NCBI GenBank assembly: GCA_050013055.1 | Contig: JBEKGC010000112.1 | Span: 1 to 15,752, forward strand | Source: Palsa-504 sp050013055 | GTDB taxonomy: Bacteria > Actinomycetota > Actinomycetes > Streptosporangiales > Streptosporangiaceae | Direction of reading: 5' to 3' | Length of the DNA: 15,752 nt | Shown: positions 6,607-13,475 of the stretch, piece after piece | Layout: every line of letters starts with the position of its first letter | Numbering within the stretch: the stretch's first letter is position 1 | Notes under the pieces: generated by a model | Told to the model about the DNA's origin: nothing | Database searches by the model: none | What the model saw: only the letters and a program-made list of their open reading frames with translations | Program-made: the position numbers and the translations under genes

Positions 6607-7359
6607 TCAGCGGTAAGCGCTCATGCCGAGTTTCACCGCGAGGCCGATGCCGCACAGGCTGACGACGACGCGGAGTGCTCCGGCCGGCACCTTCCGGGCA
6701 ATCTTGGGCCCGATCCAGCCGCCAACGAGAAAACCCGCGGCCAGCGGCGCAACAAGCATCCATCTGACGTCACCGAACAACGCGAAGCACACGGCCGCCA
6801 TGGCATTCGCCATGCCCGAGACGGCGTTCTTCACCGCGTTGACCTTGACCAGAGATTCCTCAATCATCGTGCTGAGCACCACCAGCAACATGATCCCTGC
6901 GGCGGCACCGAAATAACCGACGTACATCGCCACGGCGAACAGGGCGATGCCGTAGGCCAGCGGATGTCCCACCCCCGGTGCCTGGGCCGCCTTCCTGAGC
7001 TTGGGCTGAGCCAGGAGCACCACCGAGGCGGCCCCGATCAGCACCGGCACCACGACGGTGAAGGTACTGGCCGGGGTCACAAGCAGCACGCTCGCCCCGG
7101 CCGCGCCGCCGACTGCGGTGATCACGCCGAGCCGGAGCACCCGCCGCCCCTGGCCGGCGAGTTCCGGCCTGGAACTCGCGACCGATCCGGCGCCGGTGAG
7201 CACGAGCGACACGGTGTTGGTCATGTTGGCCGCCAGCGGTGGCACCCCGAGTGCGAGCAGCACCGGGTAGCTGACCAACGATGCGATGCTGACCACCGTG
7301 CTGAAGATGCCGCCCAGCGTTCCGGCGGCCAGCAGCACCAGCATCTCAGAGGCTTTCAT
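6607..7359 (-). CDS. TauE/SafE-family sulfite/organoanion exporter-like permease
   Basis: The 250-aa protein is almost entirely hydrophobic, with about seven or eight predicted membrane segments. It has the two-repeat organisation of TauE/SafE: an N-terminal LAAGTLGGIFSTVVSIASLVSYPVLLALGVPPLAANMTN and a second-half counterpart GYFGAAAGIMLLVVLST, then VNAVKNAVSGMANA. The short polar loop between repeats (QPKLRKAAQAPGVGH) fits the family. Members move sulfite, sulfoacetate or other small anions across the inner membrane; the substrate here is unknown. The start at 7359 lacks a strong Shine-Dalgarno sequence, and an in-frame ATG at 7344 is an alternative. No sulfur-metabolism genes are nearby. 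Confidence 0.9.
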   Translation of the reverse strand: MKASEMLVLLAAGTLGGIFSTVVSIASLVSYPVLLALGVPPLAANMTNTVSLVLTGAGSVASSRPELAGQGRRVLRLGVITAVGGAAGASVLLVTPASTFTVVVPVLIGAASVVLLAQPKLRKAAQAPGVGHPLAYGIALFAVAMYVGYFGAAAGIMLLVVLSTMIEESLVKVNAVKNAVSGMANAMAAVCFALFGDVRWMLVAPLAAGFLVGGWIGPKIARKVPAGALRVVVSLCGIGLAVKLGMSAYR

Positions 7360-7554
7360 CCGATGCCAGGATCGCGCAGTCGCGGCTGCCTCGCATCCCC
7401 GGACTCCCCCCGGCCGGTGTGATTCCCATCGAAGCGACGGTCACGCTCTCAGGGCCCGGAGCGCCGCACCCCAGCCGCCGTTCCCGGACCCACCCGTCAC
7501 AATTCTCGAAAAAGATCGTGGAATATTCGGCTCACCTGGAGACTTTGGTACCCC

Positions 7555-7704
7555 ATGACTACCCTAATCCTCCGCAAGAGCCCTATCTTCCACGCGAACT
7601 CGGACGGCCCGGCCCGCATCACGCACGATATCCCGCACGGGGTACAAGAAATCGGCGAGGTCTTTCTCACGGGACGCGGCATCGCCCCCGAACCGGGTAT
7701 CTAG
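7555..7704 (+). CDS. Possible 49-aa small protein converging on the recombinase
   Basis: An ATG at 7555 opens a 49-codon frame (starts MTTLILRKSPIFHANSDG, ends GRGIAPEPGI) of balanced composition. The antisense frames here read as poorer protein. It stops at TAG 7702-7704, sharing the palindrome CTAG with the recombinase stop on the other strand. The best upstream purine run (GGAG) is 13 nt from the ATG, too far for a good Shine-Dalgarno sequence. I do not recognise a family. It could be a real small gene, or the remnant of a gene cut when the recombinase-bearing element inserted. Spurious ORF is a serious alternative. Confidence 0.3.
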   Translation: MTTLILRKSPIFHANSDGPARITHDIPHGVQEIGEVFLTGRGIAPEPGI

Positions 7705-9626
7705 AGCCGCGGCAAGTAACGTCCGCCCCGCTTCCAGCCGCCGTCAGCCCCGGGCCGGCCACAACGATGGTCCGTTGTTGTTGCGGGGGTGTCTTGTCCC
7801 AACTGGGAAATGATGTTTGGGCTGGTGGGCGGGTTGCCGGGCTGGCCGGTGTCGTCGTCGGTGCGGGGATCGTTGAGCAGGGCTGTGATGGTGCGGGGGG
7901 TGTCTGCGGTGATGGTGGCCCAGATGGTGACCTGGTTGTCGTCGTTGTTGTACAGGGCGTGGATGTCGAACGCGGTGAACAGGGCTTGCTTGATCTTGCC
8001 GGGGGCGCTGGGTAGCACGCTGGCGGCGAACGGCAGGTCGTCGAGCAGGGTGAGGTCGTTGCCGGGGGTGGTGGTGGCCTGGAGGGCGGCGAGGTCGGTT
8101 TCGGTGCGGGTCCGCTCGGTGTACAGCTCGGCGTAGCGGGCCCGGATCCGGGCCCGGTAGGCGGCGGCTGCCGGGTCGCCGGGGTCAGCGGGTGCTTCCA
8201 GCTCGGAGATCAGCCCGCGTTCGGCGGCGTCGATCCGGGCTAGCTGGGTGGTGAGGCGGGCAACCTTGCGGGCCTGGGCTTCGGCGTGCCCGGCGTCGGT
8301 GGCGGGGAGCTGAGCGGCCAGCAGGGCGGCGCGGTCGTAGCCGAAGATGTACTGGTCGAAGAACCCGGCCAGGGCGTCGAGGAGGGTGTCTTCGCGGACC
8401 GAGACGTGGGGGTGGTCGGGGTAGGCGGCGGTGTGCCGGCGGTTGCCGGGGTCGTGCGGGCAGGTGTAGTAGAGGTAGGTGGTCCCGGTGCGGGTGGGCC
8501 GGGCGATGCCGCGCATGCGCCGGTGGCAGATCCGGCACCGGATCCGGGACCGCAGGAGGTACCGCCGTCCGGGCTGGCTGGTGGGCATCTCGGGGTCGCG
8601 GACGTTGCCGCGCTGCGCGCCGGTGGCCTGGGCTTGGTCCCAGGTGTCCCGGTCGACCAGCGGGGGGTGGACGGGTTCGGGTGACCAGATCCACTGCGCG
8701 GGTGGGACGCGGTGTCCCCGTCGGCCGGTGCTGGTGGTGCGGGTCCGGCCGAACACCATGTACCCGGTGTATTTCGGGTTGGCCAGGATCGCGGTGACGG
8801 TCGTCTTGATCCATCCCCGGGCATCTAGGGCGGGGTAGGCGGCGGGGTCGGCGTTGAGCCGGGCCACGATCGCGGGGATGGACAGCTTGCCGGTGACGCG
8901 CCACTCGAAGATCTGGGTGACGACGGGCCCGCGTACCGGGTCTATCACCAGCCGGCTTTTCGTCATCCCCTGGGCCGCTTTGCCGGGTGCGGGGTGCGGG
9001 ACTTTCTCCGCGAGGTACCCGTAGGCGGCGGGGCCGGTGTTCCACCCGGCGAGGGCGTGTTCTTCCAGTCCTTTCCACGCTTTTTCCTTGAGCTGGAGCC
9101 GGTACCACTCGGCCACGCCCTGTTTGACCCGGCGGACCAGGACGGTGGTCGCGTTGATCCCTTCGATGGAGGCGGGCTCGTCGGTGGCGAACAGGGGGAT
9201 GCCTTGCCGGGACAGCGCTTTTTCCAGTTTCAGCGCGTTGAACGTGTCGCGGGCGGACCGTTCGATGTCTTCGCAGATGACGGCGGCGAACCGGGGGATT
9301 GGGGCTTTGGCTTCGGTGAGCAGGTCGGCCATCCCGCCGTCGCGGGGGATGCCCGCTTGCATGAACTGCTGGTAGGCGTCTCCCTGGCTGCGGTCTTCCA
9401 GGTCGATACTGCCCGATTCGATGTCCCAGTAGTACCCGGCGACGTACCAGCCTGCGGGTATCCATGCCTGGCAGGCGCGGACCTGCCGGGACAGGGAGGC
9501 GTAGGGGTCTTGCAGGATCCGGGTGGAGGTCCGGGCCAGGATCGCCACGGGCACCGGCTCGGCGGCCGCCGCCGGGGTGCCGGGCTCGGCGGGCCTCATG
9601 AGGGTGTTCTGTGCTGGCGTGCCCAT
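7701..9626 (-). CDS. Large serine recombinase / site-specific integrase
   Basis: The 641-aa protein has the large serine recombinase order. The catalytic resolvase domain (about 25-170) has Ser34 in ARTST, the SLSRQ motif at 44-48 and arginines in EDIERSARD (119-127). A recombinase domain follows (about 190-335; GPAAYGYLAEKVP, VARLNAD, NPKYTGYMVFGR). The zinc-ribbon region has Cys364/Cys367 (CRIC) and Cys389 (YYTCPH), and a charged coiled-coil-like stretch spans about 445-515. The ATG at 9626 has a perfect AAAGGAG at 8-nt spacing. An in-frame ATG at 9599 forms ATGA with the stop of the upstream small gene but has no Shine-Dalgarno sequence. Such enzymes integrate and excise phages or ICEs at att sites. 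No structural phage or conjugation genes are in view, so the element type is open. Confidence 0.93.
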   Translation of the reverse strand: MGTPAQNTLMRPAEPGTPAAAAEPVPVAILARTSTRILQDPYASLSRQVRACQAWIPAGWYVAGYYWDIESGSIDLEDRSQGDAYQQFMQAGIPRDGGMADLLTEAKAPIPRFAAVICEDIERSARDTFNALKLEKALSRQGIPLFATDEPASIEGINATTVLVRRVKQGVAEWYRLQLKEKAWKGLEEHALAGWNTGPAAYGYLAEKVPHPAPGKAAQGMTKSRLVIDPVRGPVVTQIFEWRVTGKLSIPAIVARLNADPAAYPALDARGWIKTTVTAILANPKYTGYMVFGRTRTTSTGRRGHRVPPAQWIWSPEPVHPPLVDRDTWDQAQATGAQRGNVRDPEMPTSQPGRRYLLRSRIRCRICHRRMRGIARPTRTGTTYLYYTCPHDPGNRRHTAAYPDHPHVSVREDTLLDALAGFFDQYIFGYDRAALLAAQLPATDAGHAEAQARKVARLTTQLARIDAAERGLISELEAPADPGDPAAAAYRARIRARYAELYTERTRTETDLAALQATTTPGNDLTLLDDLPFAASVLPSAPGKIKQALFTAFDIHALYNNDDNQVTIWATITADTPRTITALLNDPRTDDDTGQPGNPPTSPNIISQLGQDTPATTTDHRCGRPGADGGWKRGGRYLPRL

Positions 9627-9946
9627 TGGAGTAGCTCCTTTATTGCCTGGGCCTGCTGCGCGTTCAGCGCGGCGGCTTTCTTCCCTTTCTCGACCCGGAT
9701 CTTGAACCGGACTTTCATCCCGCCGGGCCTTTCCCCCTCCCCTAGATTATAGCTGATAATACGCGGGCCGGCCATTATACCCAATGAATTACTGCCGTGT
9801 TCTTCCTGGTCAGAGGAATTTTCTGGCTTGATGATAGATTCAGTCGATCGCGTGCTCGTGTCGGGCGGGGTGACATTTCTGGTGGTGCTGTTAATTCCCG
9901 GTGAATGGCTGTCGTGGTTTTCCTGGTGTTTCCGGGTGCCGGGCAT
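9596..9946 (-). CDS. 116-aa hypothetical protein entangled with the recombinase start
   Basis: The ATG at 9946 has GAGGTGA at ideal spacing, giving 116 aa. The N-terminal two thirds (MPGTRKHQENHDSHSPG onward) is Ser/Thr/Asn-rich and probably disordered. The C-terminal 40 residues (MKVRFKIRVEKGKKAAALNA, then QAQAIKELLQWARQH) look folded: a basic beta-strand followed by an amphipathic helix. The gene overlaps the recombinase start by 31 nt, and the recombinase Shine-Dalgarno sequence lies inside it, so translation of the two is probably coupled. Its position invites comparison with excision-directionality factors or integrase regulators, but this is inference; I do not recognise a named family. 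A shorter start at 9775 is possible. Confidence 0.7.
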   Translation of the reverse strand: MPGTRKHQENHDSHSPGINSTTRNVTPPDTSTRSTESIIKPENSSDQEEHGSNSLGIMAGPRIISYNLGEGERPGGMKVRFKIRVEKGKKAAALNAQQAQAIKELLQWARQHRTPS

Positions 9947-10150
9947 TGGGTCACCTCGTTTGCGGCGGGTGCGGTGATGGCGGGGCCGGTGGTGGGGGCG
10001 GGGAGCGGCGGGCGGTTGTTTGGCCGGTGTCCTGCCTGGTGCGGGGCCGGGCATGGCCGGGGGGCCTTACGCTCGCTGGCGGGGCCGGGCCGCTTGCGGA
10101 CCGCCCCTGGTTGGCCCGGCCAGGCCCCCCGGACTTGCCCGGCGAGGGTC

Positions 10151-10200
10151 CCGTGCCTGGGAGGTGGGTAAAGAACCGCACAGAGCGGCACCAGGCACGG
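10151..10200. repeat. 10-bp perfect inverted repeat with inner hairpin
   Basis: CCGTGCCTGG (10151-10160) is perfectly complementary to CCAGGCACGG (10191-10200). Between them CCGC/GCGG (10176-10179, 10185-10188) can form a small inner hairpin. A related copy, CCTGGCACGG, follows at about 10222. No U-tract follows, so a regulatory or attachment role is more likely than termination. Confidence 0.45.
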
Positions 10201-10303
10201 CCTCTTCACGGCGGGTACCTGGCACGGCGGGCCGGTGGCGTACGGCGGTTCCGCGGGCCTTCCCATCGTCCTCCGCAGTCACACGAGACGTCAGGTGCAC
10301 CGA

Positions 10304-10385
10304 GTGCCCGTAAGGACACGGTATGTGATGACGATTGTGCGGCAGGGTGCCGCCGCGCGGGGGTGCCGCGCGGTGTCCGTAAGGA
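10304..10385. repeat. 13-bp direct repeat, 69 nt apart
   Basis: GTGCCCGTAAGGA (10304-10316) and GTGTCCGTAAGGA (10373-10385) match at 12 of 13 positions. The first copy continues into ACAC, giving an imperfect dyad around GTAA. They lie just downstream of the 96-aa gene's stop on the minus strand and upstream of the recombinase operon. Function unknown. Confidence 0.4.
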
Positions 10386-10485
10386 AGCTGTCATCGCTGG
10401 CGGCGCTGCCGGTGGCGGTGAGAATCGGGAACCGGGGCTCGCCAGGGACGGCCGCCCTGGTGAGCGTGGCGGGGATCTGGGCTGA

Positions 10486-10776
10486 TCAGTCCTGGCTGGC
10501 GGCGAATTGTTCCAGCAGGCCTCGTTCGGGGGTGCCGGGCTGGTAGCCGGCGGCGCTGATGGCGGCGGCGTACCGGAGGACGTCCAGGTGGTCTGTCATC
10601 CCGGCGACGCGCCCGCCGGCCGCGCGGTGGTCGGGGCCGTCGGTGAGGTTGTACCGCCAGGTTCCCGGTGCCGGGCCCTCGCGGGCGGACAGGGTGAGGT
10701 GGACCGGCCCGGCGCTGAGGGTGGCGCGGACGGTGACCATGACCAGGACGGTGGCGCCGTCGACGCGGGTGCTCAT
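10486..10776 (-). CDS. 96-aa hypothetical protein, third gene of the ATPase/XRE operon
   Basis: The start is fixed by an ATGA overlap with the stop of the preceding XRE/zinc-ribbon gene: ATG 10776-10774, TGA 10775-10773. The product begins MSTRVDGATVLVMVTVRA and continues with VHLTLSAREGPAPGTWRYNL. That suggests a small beta-rich N-terminal half and a helical C-terminal half (TDHLDVLRYAAAISAAGYQ). No signal peptide or catalytic motif is visible. Similar short 'hypothetical' genes accompany ATPase/XRE pairs in actinomycetes, but I cannot name a family. Tight coupling implies stoichiometric production with the upstream regulator. Confidence 0.7.
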   Translation of the reverse strand: MSTRVDGATVLVMVTVRATLSAGPVHLTLSAREGPAPGTWRYNLTDGPDHRAAGGRVAGMTDHLDVLRYAAAISAAGYQPGTPERGLLEQFAASQD

Positions 10777-11141
10777 CTGCGTGCCGCCGCATGATGGTGC
10801 TGTCCGGGCTGGAGGAGGGCGGGCGCGGCCGGGCGGCCGGTGCTGGGGATGGCTCCGCAGGTCAGGCAGGCGAACCCGGCTGGCGGGTGGTTGCCGCAGG
10901 TGGCGCAGCGGATCATGAGCTGTGATGGGGGGGTGCCGAAGATGGCGGCCAGCCGGATGAGGTCGGTGGTGGTGAAGCGCCGTTGCCGGCCGTTGCGGTG
11001 GCCTTCGGCGGCGCACACGGTGGAGGCGTCCCAGCCCATCAGCTGGCCGAGCCGGGCCTGGGTCCAGCCGTTGCGCTGGCGCAGGGCGCGGATGTTCGCG
11101 CCGATCGCGGCGCACTGCTCCGCCGGGATCTTGCGGGTCAT
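10773..11141 (-). CDS. XRE-family HTH protein with C-terminal zinc ribbon
   Basis: The ATG at 11141 overlaps the stop of the ATPase gene as ATGA, fixing the start and giving 122 aa. A Cro/C1-type helix-turn-helix spans about 13-72 (IGANIRALRQRNGWTQARLG, LMGWDASTVCAAE, then DLIRLAAIFG). Two CxxC knuckles follow: Cys79/Cys82 (CATC) and Cys92/Cys95 (CLTC), forming a compact zinc ribbon. The tail is Pro/Gln/His-rich and probably disordered. It is likely a cytoplasmic DNA-binding regulator acting with the ATPase encoded just upstream and the 96-aa protein just downstream. The HTH call is confident; zinc binding is inferred from the cysteines. Confidence 0.85.
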   Translation of the reverse strand: MTRKIPAEQCAAIGANIRALRQRNGWTQARLGQLMGWDASTVCAAEGHRNGRQRRFTTTDLIRLAAIFGTPPSQLMIRCATCGNHPPAGFACLTCGAIPSTGRPAAPALLQPGQHHHAAARR

Positions 11142-11530
11142 GCGCCCGGCTCCCAGGACAGCCGGGCCCACACGGTGCGGGTTCCGCCACCGTCGGCGTG
11201 GGTTCCCCACCCGCCGGGGCCGGTGAGCGCTGCGATGATGGCGAGGCCGTGGGGCCGGTCACCGGGTGGGCGGTGCCGCCAGGGGCCGCCCATGTCCTGG
11301 ACTTCGATCCGGGCGGTGCCGGGGGACAGCTCGCAGCGGACCCGGAAGGATTGCCCGCGTGAGCGTGTGTGCAGGATGCTGTTGGTGGCCAGTTCGCTGG
11401 CGATGAGCACCAGGGCGTCGGTGACCGGGCAGGTGCCCAGATAGCCAGCGATTTCGCGGCGGACGCGGCTGGCCTCCTCGGCCCGCCCGCTGAATGTGCC
11501 GCTGTACGTCCTTGCCGTTGCTGTGGCCAT
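11138..11530 (-). CDS. RsbW/SpoIIAB-like ATP-binding regulatory protein (GHKL fold)
   Basis: The 130-aa protein has the small histidine-kinase-like ATPase layout of anti-sigma factors. The N-box is ALVLIASELATNSILHT (Glu46, Asn50), the G1 box is IEVQDMGGPW (Asp79), and HGLAIIAALTGPGGWG (94-109) forms the lid/G2 region. The C-terminal strand is TRTVWARL. There is no phosphoacceptor domain, so it is not a sensor kinase. AGGA sits about 10 nt before the ATG. It heads a three-gene minus-strand operon with two ATGA overlaps. RsbW homologues in WhiJ/AbaA-type loci are thought to act through protein partners rather than sigma factors; the partner here is probably the adjacent XRE protein (inference). 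Confidence 0.9.
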   Translation of the reverse strand: MATATARTYSGTFSGRAEEASRVRREIAGYLGTCPVTDALVLIASELATNSILHTRSRGQSFRVRCELSPGTARIEVQDMGGPWRHRPPGDRPHGLAIIAALTGPGGWGTHADGGGTRTVWARLSWEPGA

Positions 11531-11610
11531 GAGTGGTGTTCCTAAACTCCGGGATGGCTGGCATGATCTCGCTATCCAACCTGTCAGGCCGGTGAAAGAA
11601 TCGGGGAGTA

Positions 11611-11647
11611 GTTATCCCGCTACCGACCCGGGATGGAACCCGGTAAC
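11611..11647. promoter_or_regulatory. Nested dyads upstream of the WhiJ-like gene, candidate operator
   Basis: In the 131-nt divergent region, ATCCCG (11614-11619)/CGGGAT (11629-11634) and the outer GTTA (11611-11614)/TAAC (11644-11647) plus TACCG (11621-11625)/CGGTA (11641-11645) give overlapping symmetries. They end directly before the GAAAGG Shine-Dalgarno sequence (11648-11653) of the WhiJ-like gene. The position suits autorepression by the encoded XRE protein. No convincing -35/-10 pair could be fixed for either arm. Confidence 0.45.
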
Positions 11648-11661
11648 GAAAGGTGCGCACC

Positions 11662-12450
11662 ATGGCGACACCGAGGGAACAGCTGGCCGGCATTCTCCGT
11701 AAGTCCCGTACCGATGCCGGCTATGTGTCGCATGGCGAACTGGCGCGGAAGCTGAACGTGTCCCGTCCGGTGATCACCAAGGCGGAGAACCCGGCTCACC
11801 CGGTGCCCAGTGACGCGGTCCTGGCGGCCTGGGCGGGAGCGACGGGTGCCGGCCTGGATGTGCTGACCGACCTGGCGCAGCGGGCACGGTCCGGTCCGCC
11901 CGGCTGGTTCGCGAAATGGGCGGACATCGAGGCCCGCGCTAGCATGATCCGCTGGTTTGAGCCGTTGCTTGTCCCTGGCCTGCTCCAGGTGGAGTCGTAC
12001 GCCAGAGCGGTGTTCGCGTGGAAACCTGACAGCGGCAGCGCGGAAGCTAACCTGGCGACCCGGCTAGCCCGGCAAGCCCTCCTGGGCGTTGCTGAACTGC
12101 GCGTCGTGATCCTCGGATCGGTGCTGAATCGTGAGGTAGGCGATGCGTCCGTGATGTGTGAGCAGATAGGACACCTTCTGGCCGTGGGCGGCCGGCCGTC
12201 GGTCATGATCCAGATCGTGCCGGACATACCGGGGGTGGCCGGGGGGCTAGGAGGGGCATTCGCCGTGGCGACGGAAGGGACGACCGATGTAGCGGCTTAC
12301 ACGGACTCGATCGTCAAGGGCGGCGTGTACACCGATCCGGACCTGATAGCGCGTGCTGTCCGCGTGTTCGATGGCCTGCGCGCGGACGCGCTACCGTGGA
12401 CGCAGACCCGGGACCTTCTGGAAAAAGCAGGTGAACGATGGAGTCTTTGA
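11662..12450 (+). CDS. XRE-family regulator with DUF5753 domain (WhiJ-like)
   Basis: The 262-aa protein starts at the ATG at 11662, with GAAAGG 8 nt upstream; a GTG at 11653 is a weaker in-frame option. The XRE domain occupies about 5-60 (REQLAGILRKSRTDAGYVSH, LARKLNVSRPVITKAEN). DUF5753 starts near 80 (GPPGWFAKWADIEARA, WFEPLLVPGLLQVESYARAV) and ends in VAAYTDSIVKGGVY and VFDGLRADALPW. This HTH is shorter and starts closer to the N-terminus than in the regulator at 1072-2043. The stop overlaps the downstream DUF397 start by 13 nt, so the two are translationally coupled. It diverges from the ATPase/XRE operon, completing a classical WhiJ-type locus. Confidence 0.93.
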   Translation: MATPREQLAGILRKSRTDAGYVSHGELARKLNVSRPVITKAENPAHPVPSDAVLAAWAGATGAGLDVLTDLAQRARSGPPGWFAKWADIEARASMIRWFEPLLVPGLLQVESYARAVFAWKPDSGSAEANLATRLARQALLGVAELRVVILGSVLNREVGDASVMCEQIGHLLAVGGRPSVMIQIVPDIPGVAGGLGGAFAVATEGTTDVAAYTDSIVKGGVYTDPDLIARAVRVFDGLRADALPWTQTRDLLEKAGERWSL

Positions 12451-12614
12451 ACTGGCGTAAGGCCAGCTACAGCGCCTCGAATGGCGGCTGCGTCGAGGTG
12501 GCCGATCACGGTGACCGTGTGCTGGTCCGTGACACCCAGGACCGTGCTGGCCCCGTGCTGATGTTCACGCCGGGTGCATGGCGCAGGTTCGCTGGCCTGG
12601 TGAAACGTGCGTAA
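12438..12614 (+). CDS. DUF397 domain-containing small protein
   Basis: This 58-aa protein begins inside the last codons of the WhiJ-like regulator. It shows the DUF397 pattern clearly: LNWRKASYSASNGGCVEVAD, then VLVRDTQDRAGPVL and W48-R-R-F near the end. The start ATG at 12438 is preceded by AGCAGGTGA within the regulator's coding sequence. Overlap with the regulator implies coupled translation and a working complex between the two proteins. It is 11 residues shorter than the DUF397 protein at 691-900. Confidence 0.92.
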   Translation: MESLNWRKASYSASNGGCVEVADHGDRVLVRDTQDRAGPVLMFTPGAWRRFAGLVKRA

Positions 12615-12820
12615 GTGCGATCTTGACCTGTAGTGCGGGGTGATGCTGGCAGGCCTTTCGGTGTCCGGGGGTGCCCTTCCGCTGGGCCAGCCTGGGCTGC
12701 GGGGCTCGTGCCGTGTCCAGGGCGTTTCCTCGCTGGTGGGTCGTTGCGGTACCGGGGTGCCGGCGGCGGGGGTGCTGGTTTCCGTGTGCGCCGGGTCGGC
12801 GCGGTATGTGAGTCGGTGGT

Positions 12821-12837
12821 GGCGCGCGGAGCGCGCC
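12821..12837 (+). terminator. Short GC hairpin, possible terminator of the regulator/DUF397 unit
   Basis: GGCGCGC (12821-12827) pairs perfectly with GCGCGCC (12831-12837) around a 3-nt loop, followed by CTTGGG rather than a U-tract. It lies 207 nt past the DUF397 stop and 26 nt before the presumed IS end. The rest of 12615-12862 shows no convincing gene. Confidence 0.35.
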
Positions 12838-12862
12838 CTTGGGCTGGGGGGATGGCGGAGCC

Positions 12863-12881
12863 TGTCAAACTCATTGAGACA
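12863..12881. repeat. Presumed terminal inverted repeat of the IS3 element
   Basis: The 19-nt segment begins TGTCAAACTC and ends TTGAGACA, so it has TG/CA termini. It directly adjoins the transposase stop codon at 12882-12884, the normal place for an IS3 end. The matching repeat is outside the window, so the call rests on position and termini only. Confidence 0.4.
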
Positions 12882-13212
12882 TCAGGCGGCTGGATTTATC
12901 TGACGGGTCTCCTGGGTCTCGATGGTGGTGCGGGGTTTGTTGATCCATACCTTGGCGGGCAGGGCCGGGGCTAGCGGGCGTCGTCCGCGGAACCGGTCGG
13001 GGCGGGCGGCGTAGGCGCCGTCGAGGACCTGCTGGCGGCGGGCCTGGATGGCCCAGGCGGTACCGTCGTGGACCGAGGCTGGCGTGTGGAGCCCGATCCC
13101 GGAATGGCGGTGCTCGTTGTTGTAGTAGGTGAAGAACAGGTCGCTGAATGCGCGTGCGTCGTCCAGGGCGGCGAAGGTGCCGGGGAAGACCGGGCAGTAC
13201 TTGAGGGTCTTG
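12882..13212 (-). pseudogene. IS3-family transposase, C-terminal fragment
   Basis: Reading leftward from 13212, the frame gives KTLKYCPVFPGTFAALDDAR, then FFTYYNNEHRHSGIGLHTPA, VHDGTAWAIQARRQQVLDGA and the tail KVWINKP. This is the standard end of the IS3 orfB integrase domain, including the HRHSGIGLHTPA block. Translation stops at 12882-12884. Residues encoded to the right of 13212 (RHHFTSHVRVHN) are intron sequence read antisense and do not belong to the transposase. The missing N-terminal part resumes at 15139. Joining the two yields an uninterrupted E-A-A-F-K-T-L-K-Y. Confidence 0.92.
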
Positions 13213-13475
13213 TTGTGAACACGAACGTGGGAGGTGAAGTGGTGGCGCTTCACTGAGCGCGGTGCTGTATGGGAGATGGAGGTTGCTGGCCCTCCAGAGC
13301 CGCTCTGCGGGGAGAGGCTCTAAACCACCCCGAGCTGCATTGGCTGAAGACCGTTGTGGTGAACGTCGCGGGAAAAGGCGTGACTGGATCGCGTCAGGTG
13401 AGGTCCGGGAAGATGAGCGATGGGTGAGAGCCCTCTGCCGTTGACGTGTCGAAATGAAGTCAGATGAGATCGAAA

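Larger units (their letters stand above)
9947..10485. other. 539-nt non-coding stretch upstream of the recombinase operon
   Basis: No frame here looks like protein: all candidates are low-complexity Pro/Arg/Gly shadows. The stretch is strongly G-rich on the plus strand in its left half. It carries a 10-bp inverted repeat at 10151-10200, CACGGC repeats between 10195 and 10230, and a 13-bp direct repeat at 10304 and 10373. It separates two minus-strand operons, so it must hold the promoter of the recombinase operon and could hold the element's attachment site. Neither can be pinpointed by eye. Confidence 0.5.

Noticed and set aside
8185..9465. 426-codon minus-strand frame inside the recombinase
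   Set aside because: Pro/Arg/His-rich frame-shifted shadow of the recombinase; no domain.
9599..9626. ATGA overlap at 9596-9599 as the true recombinase start
   Set aside because: Attractive coupling geometry, but no Shine-Dalgarno sequence, whereas the ATG at 9626 has a perfect AAAGGAG at 8-nt spacing.
12615..12862. Possible small genes between DUF397 and the IS end (87-aa plus frame, 122-aa minus frame)
   Set aside because: Low-complexity composition, no ribosome-binding site of note, and both run into the IS end sequence.
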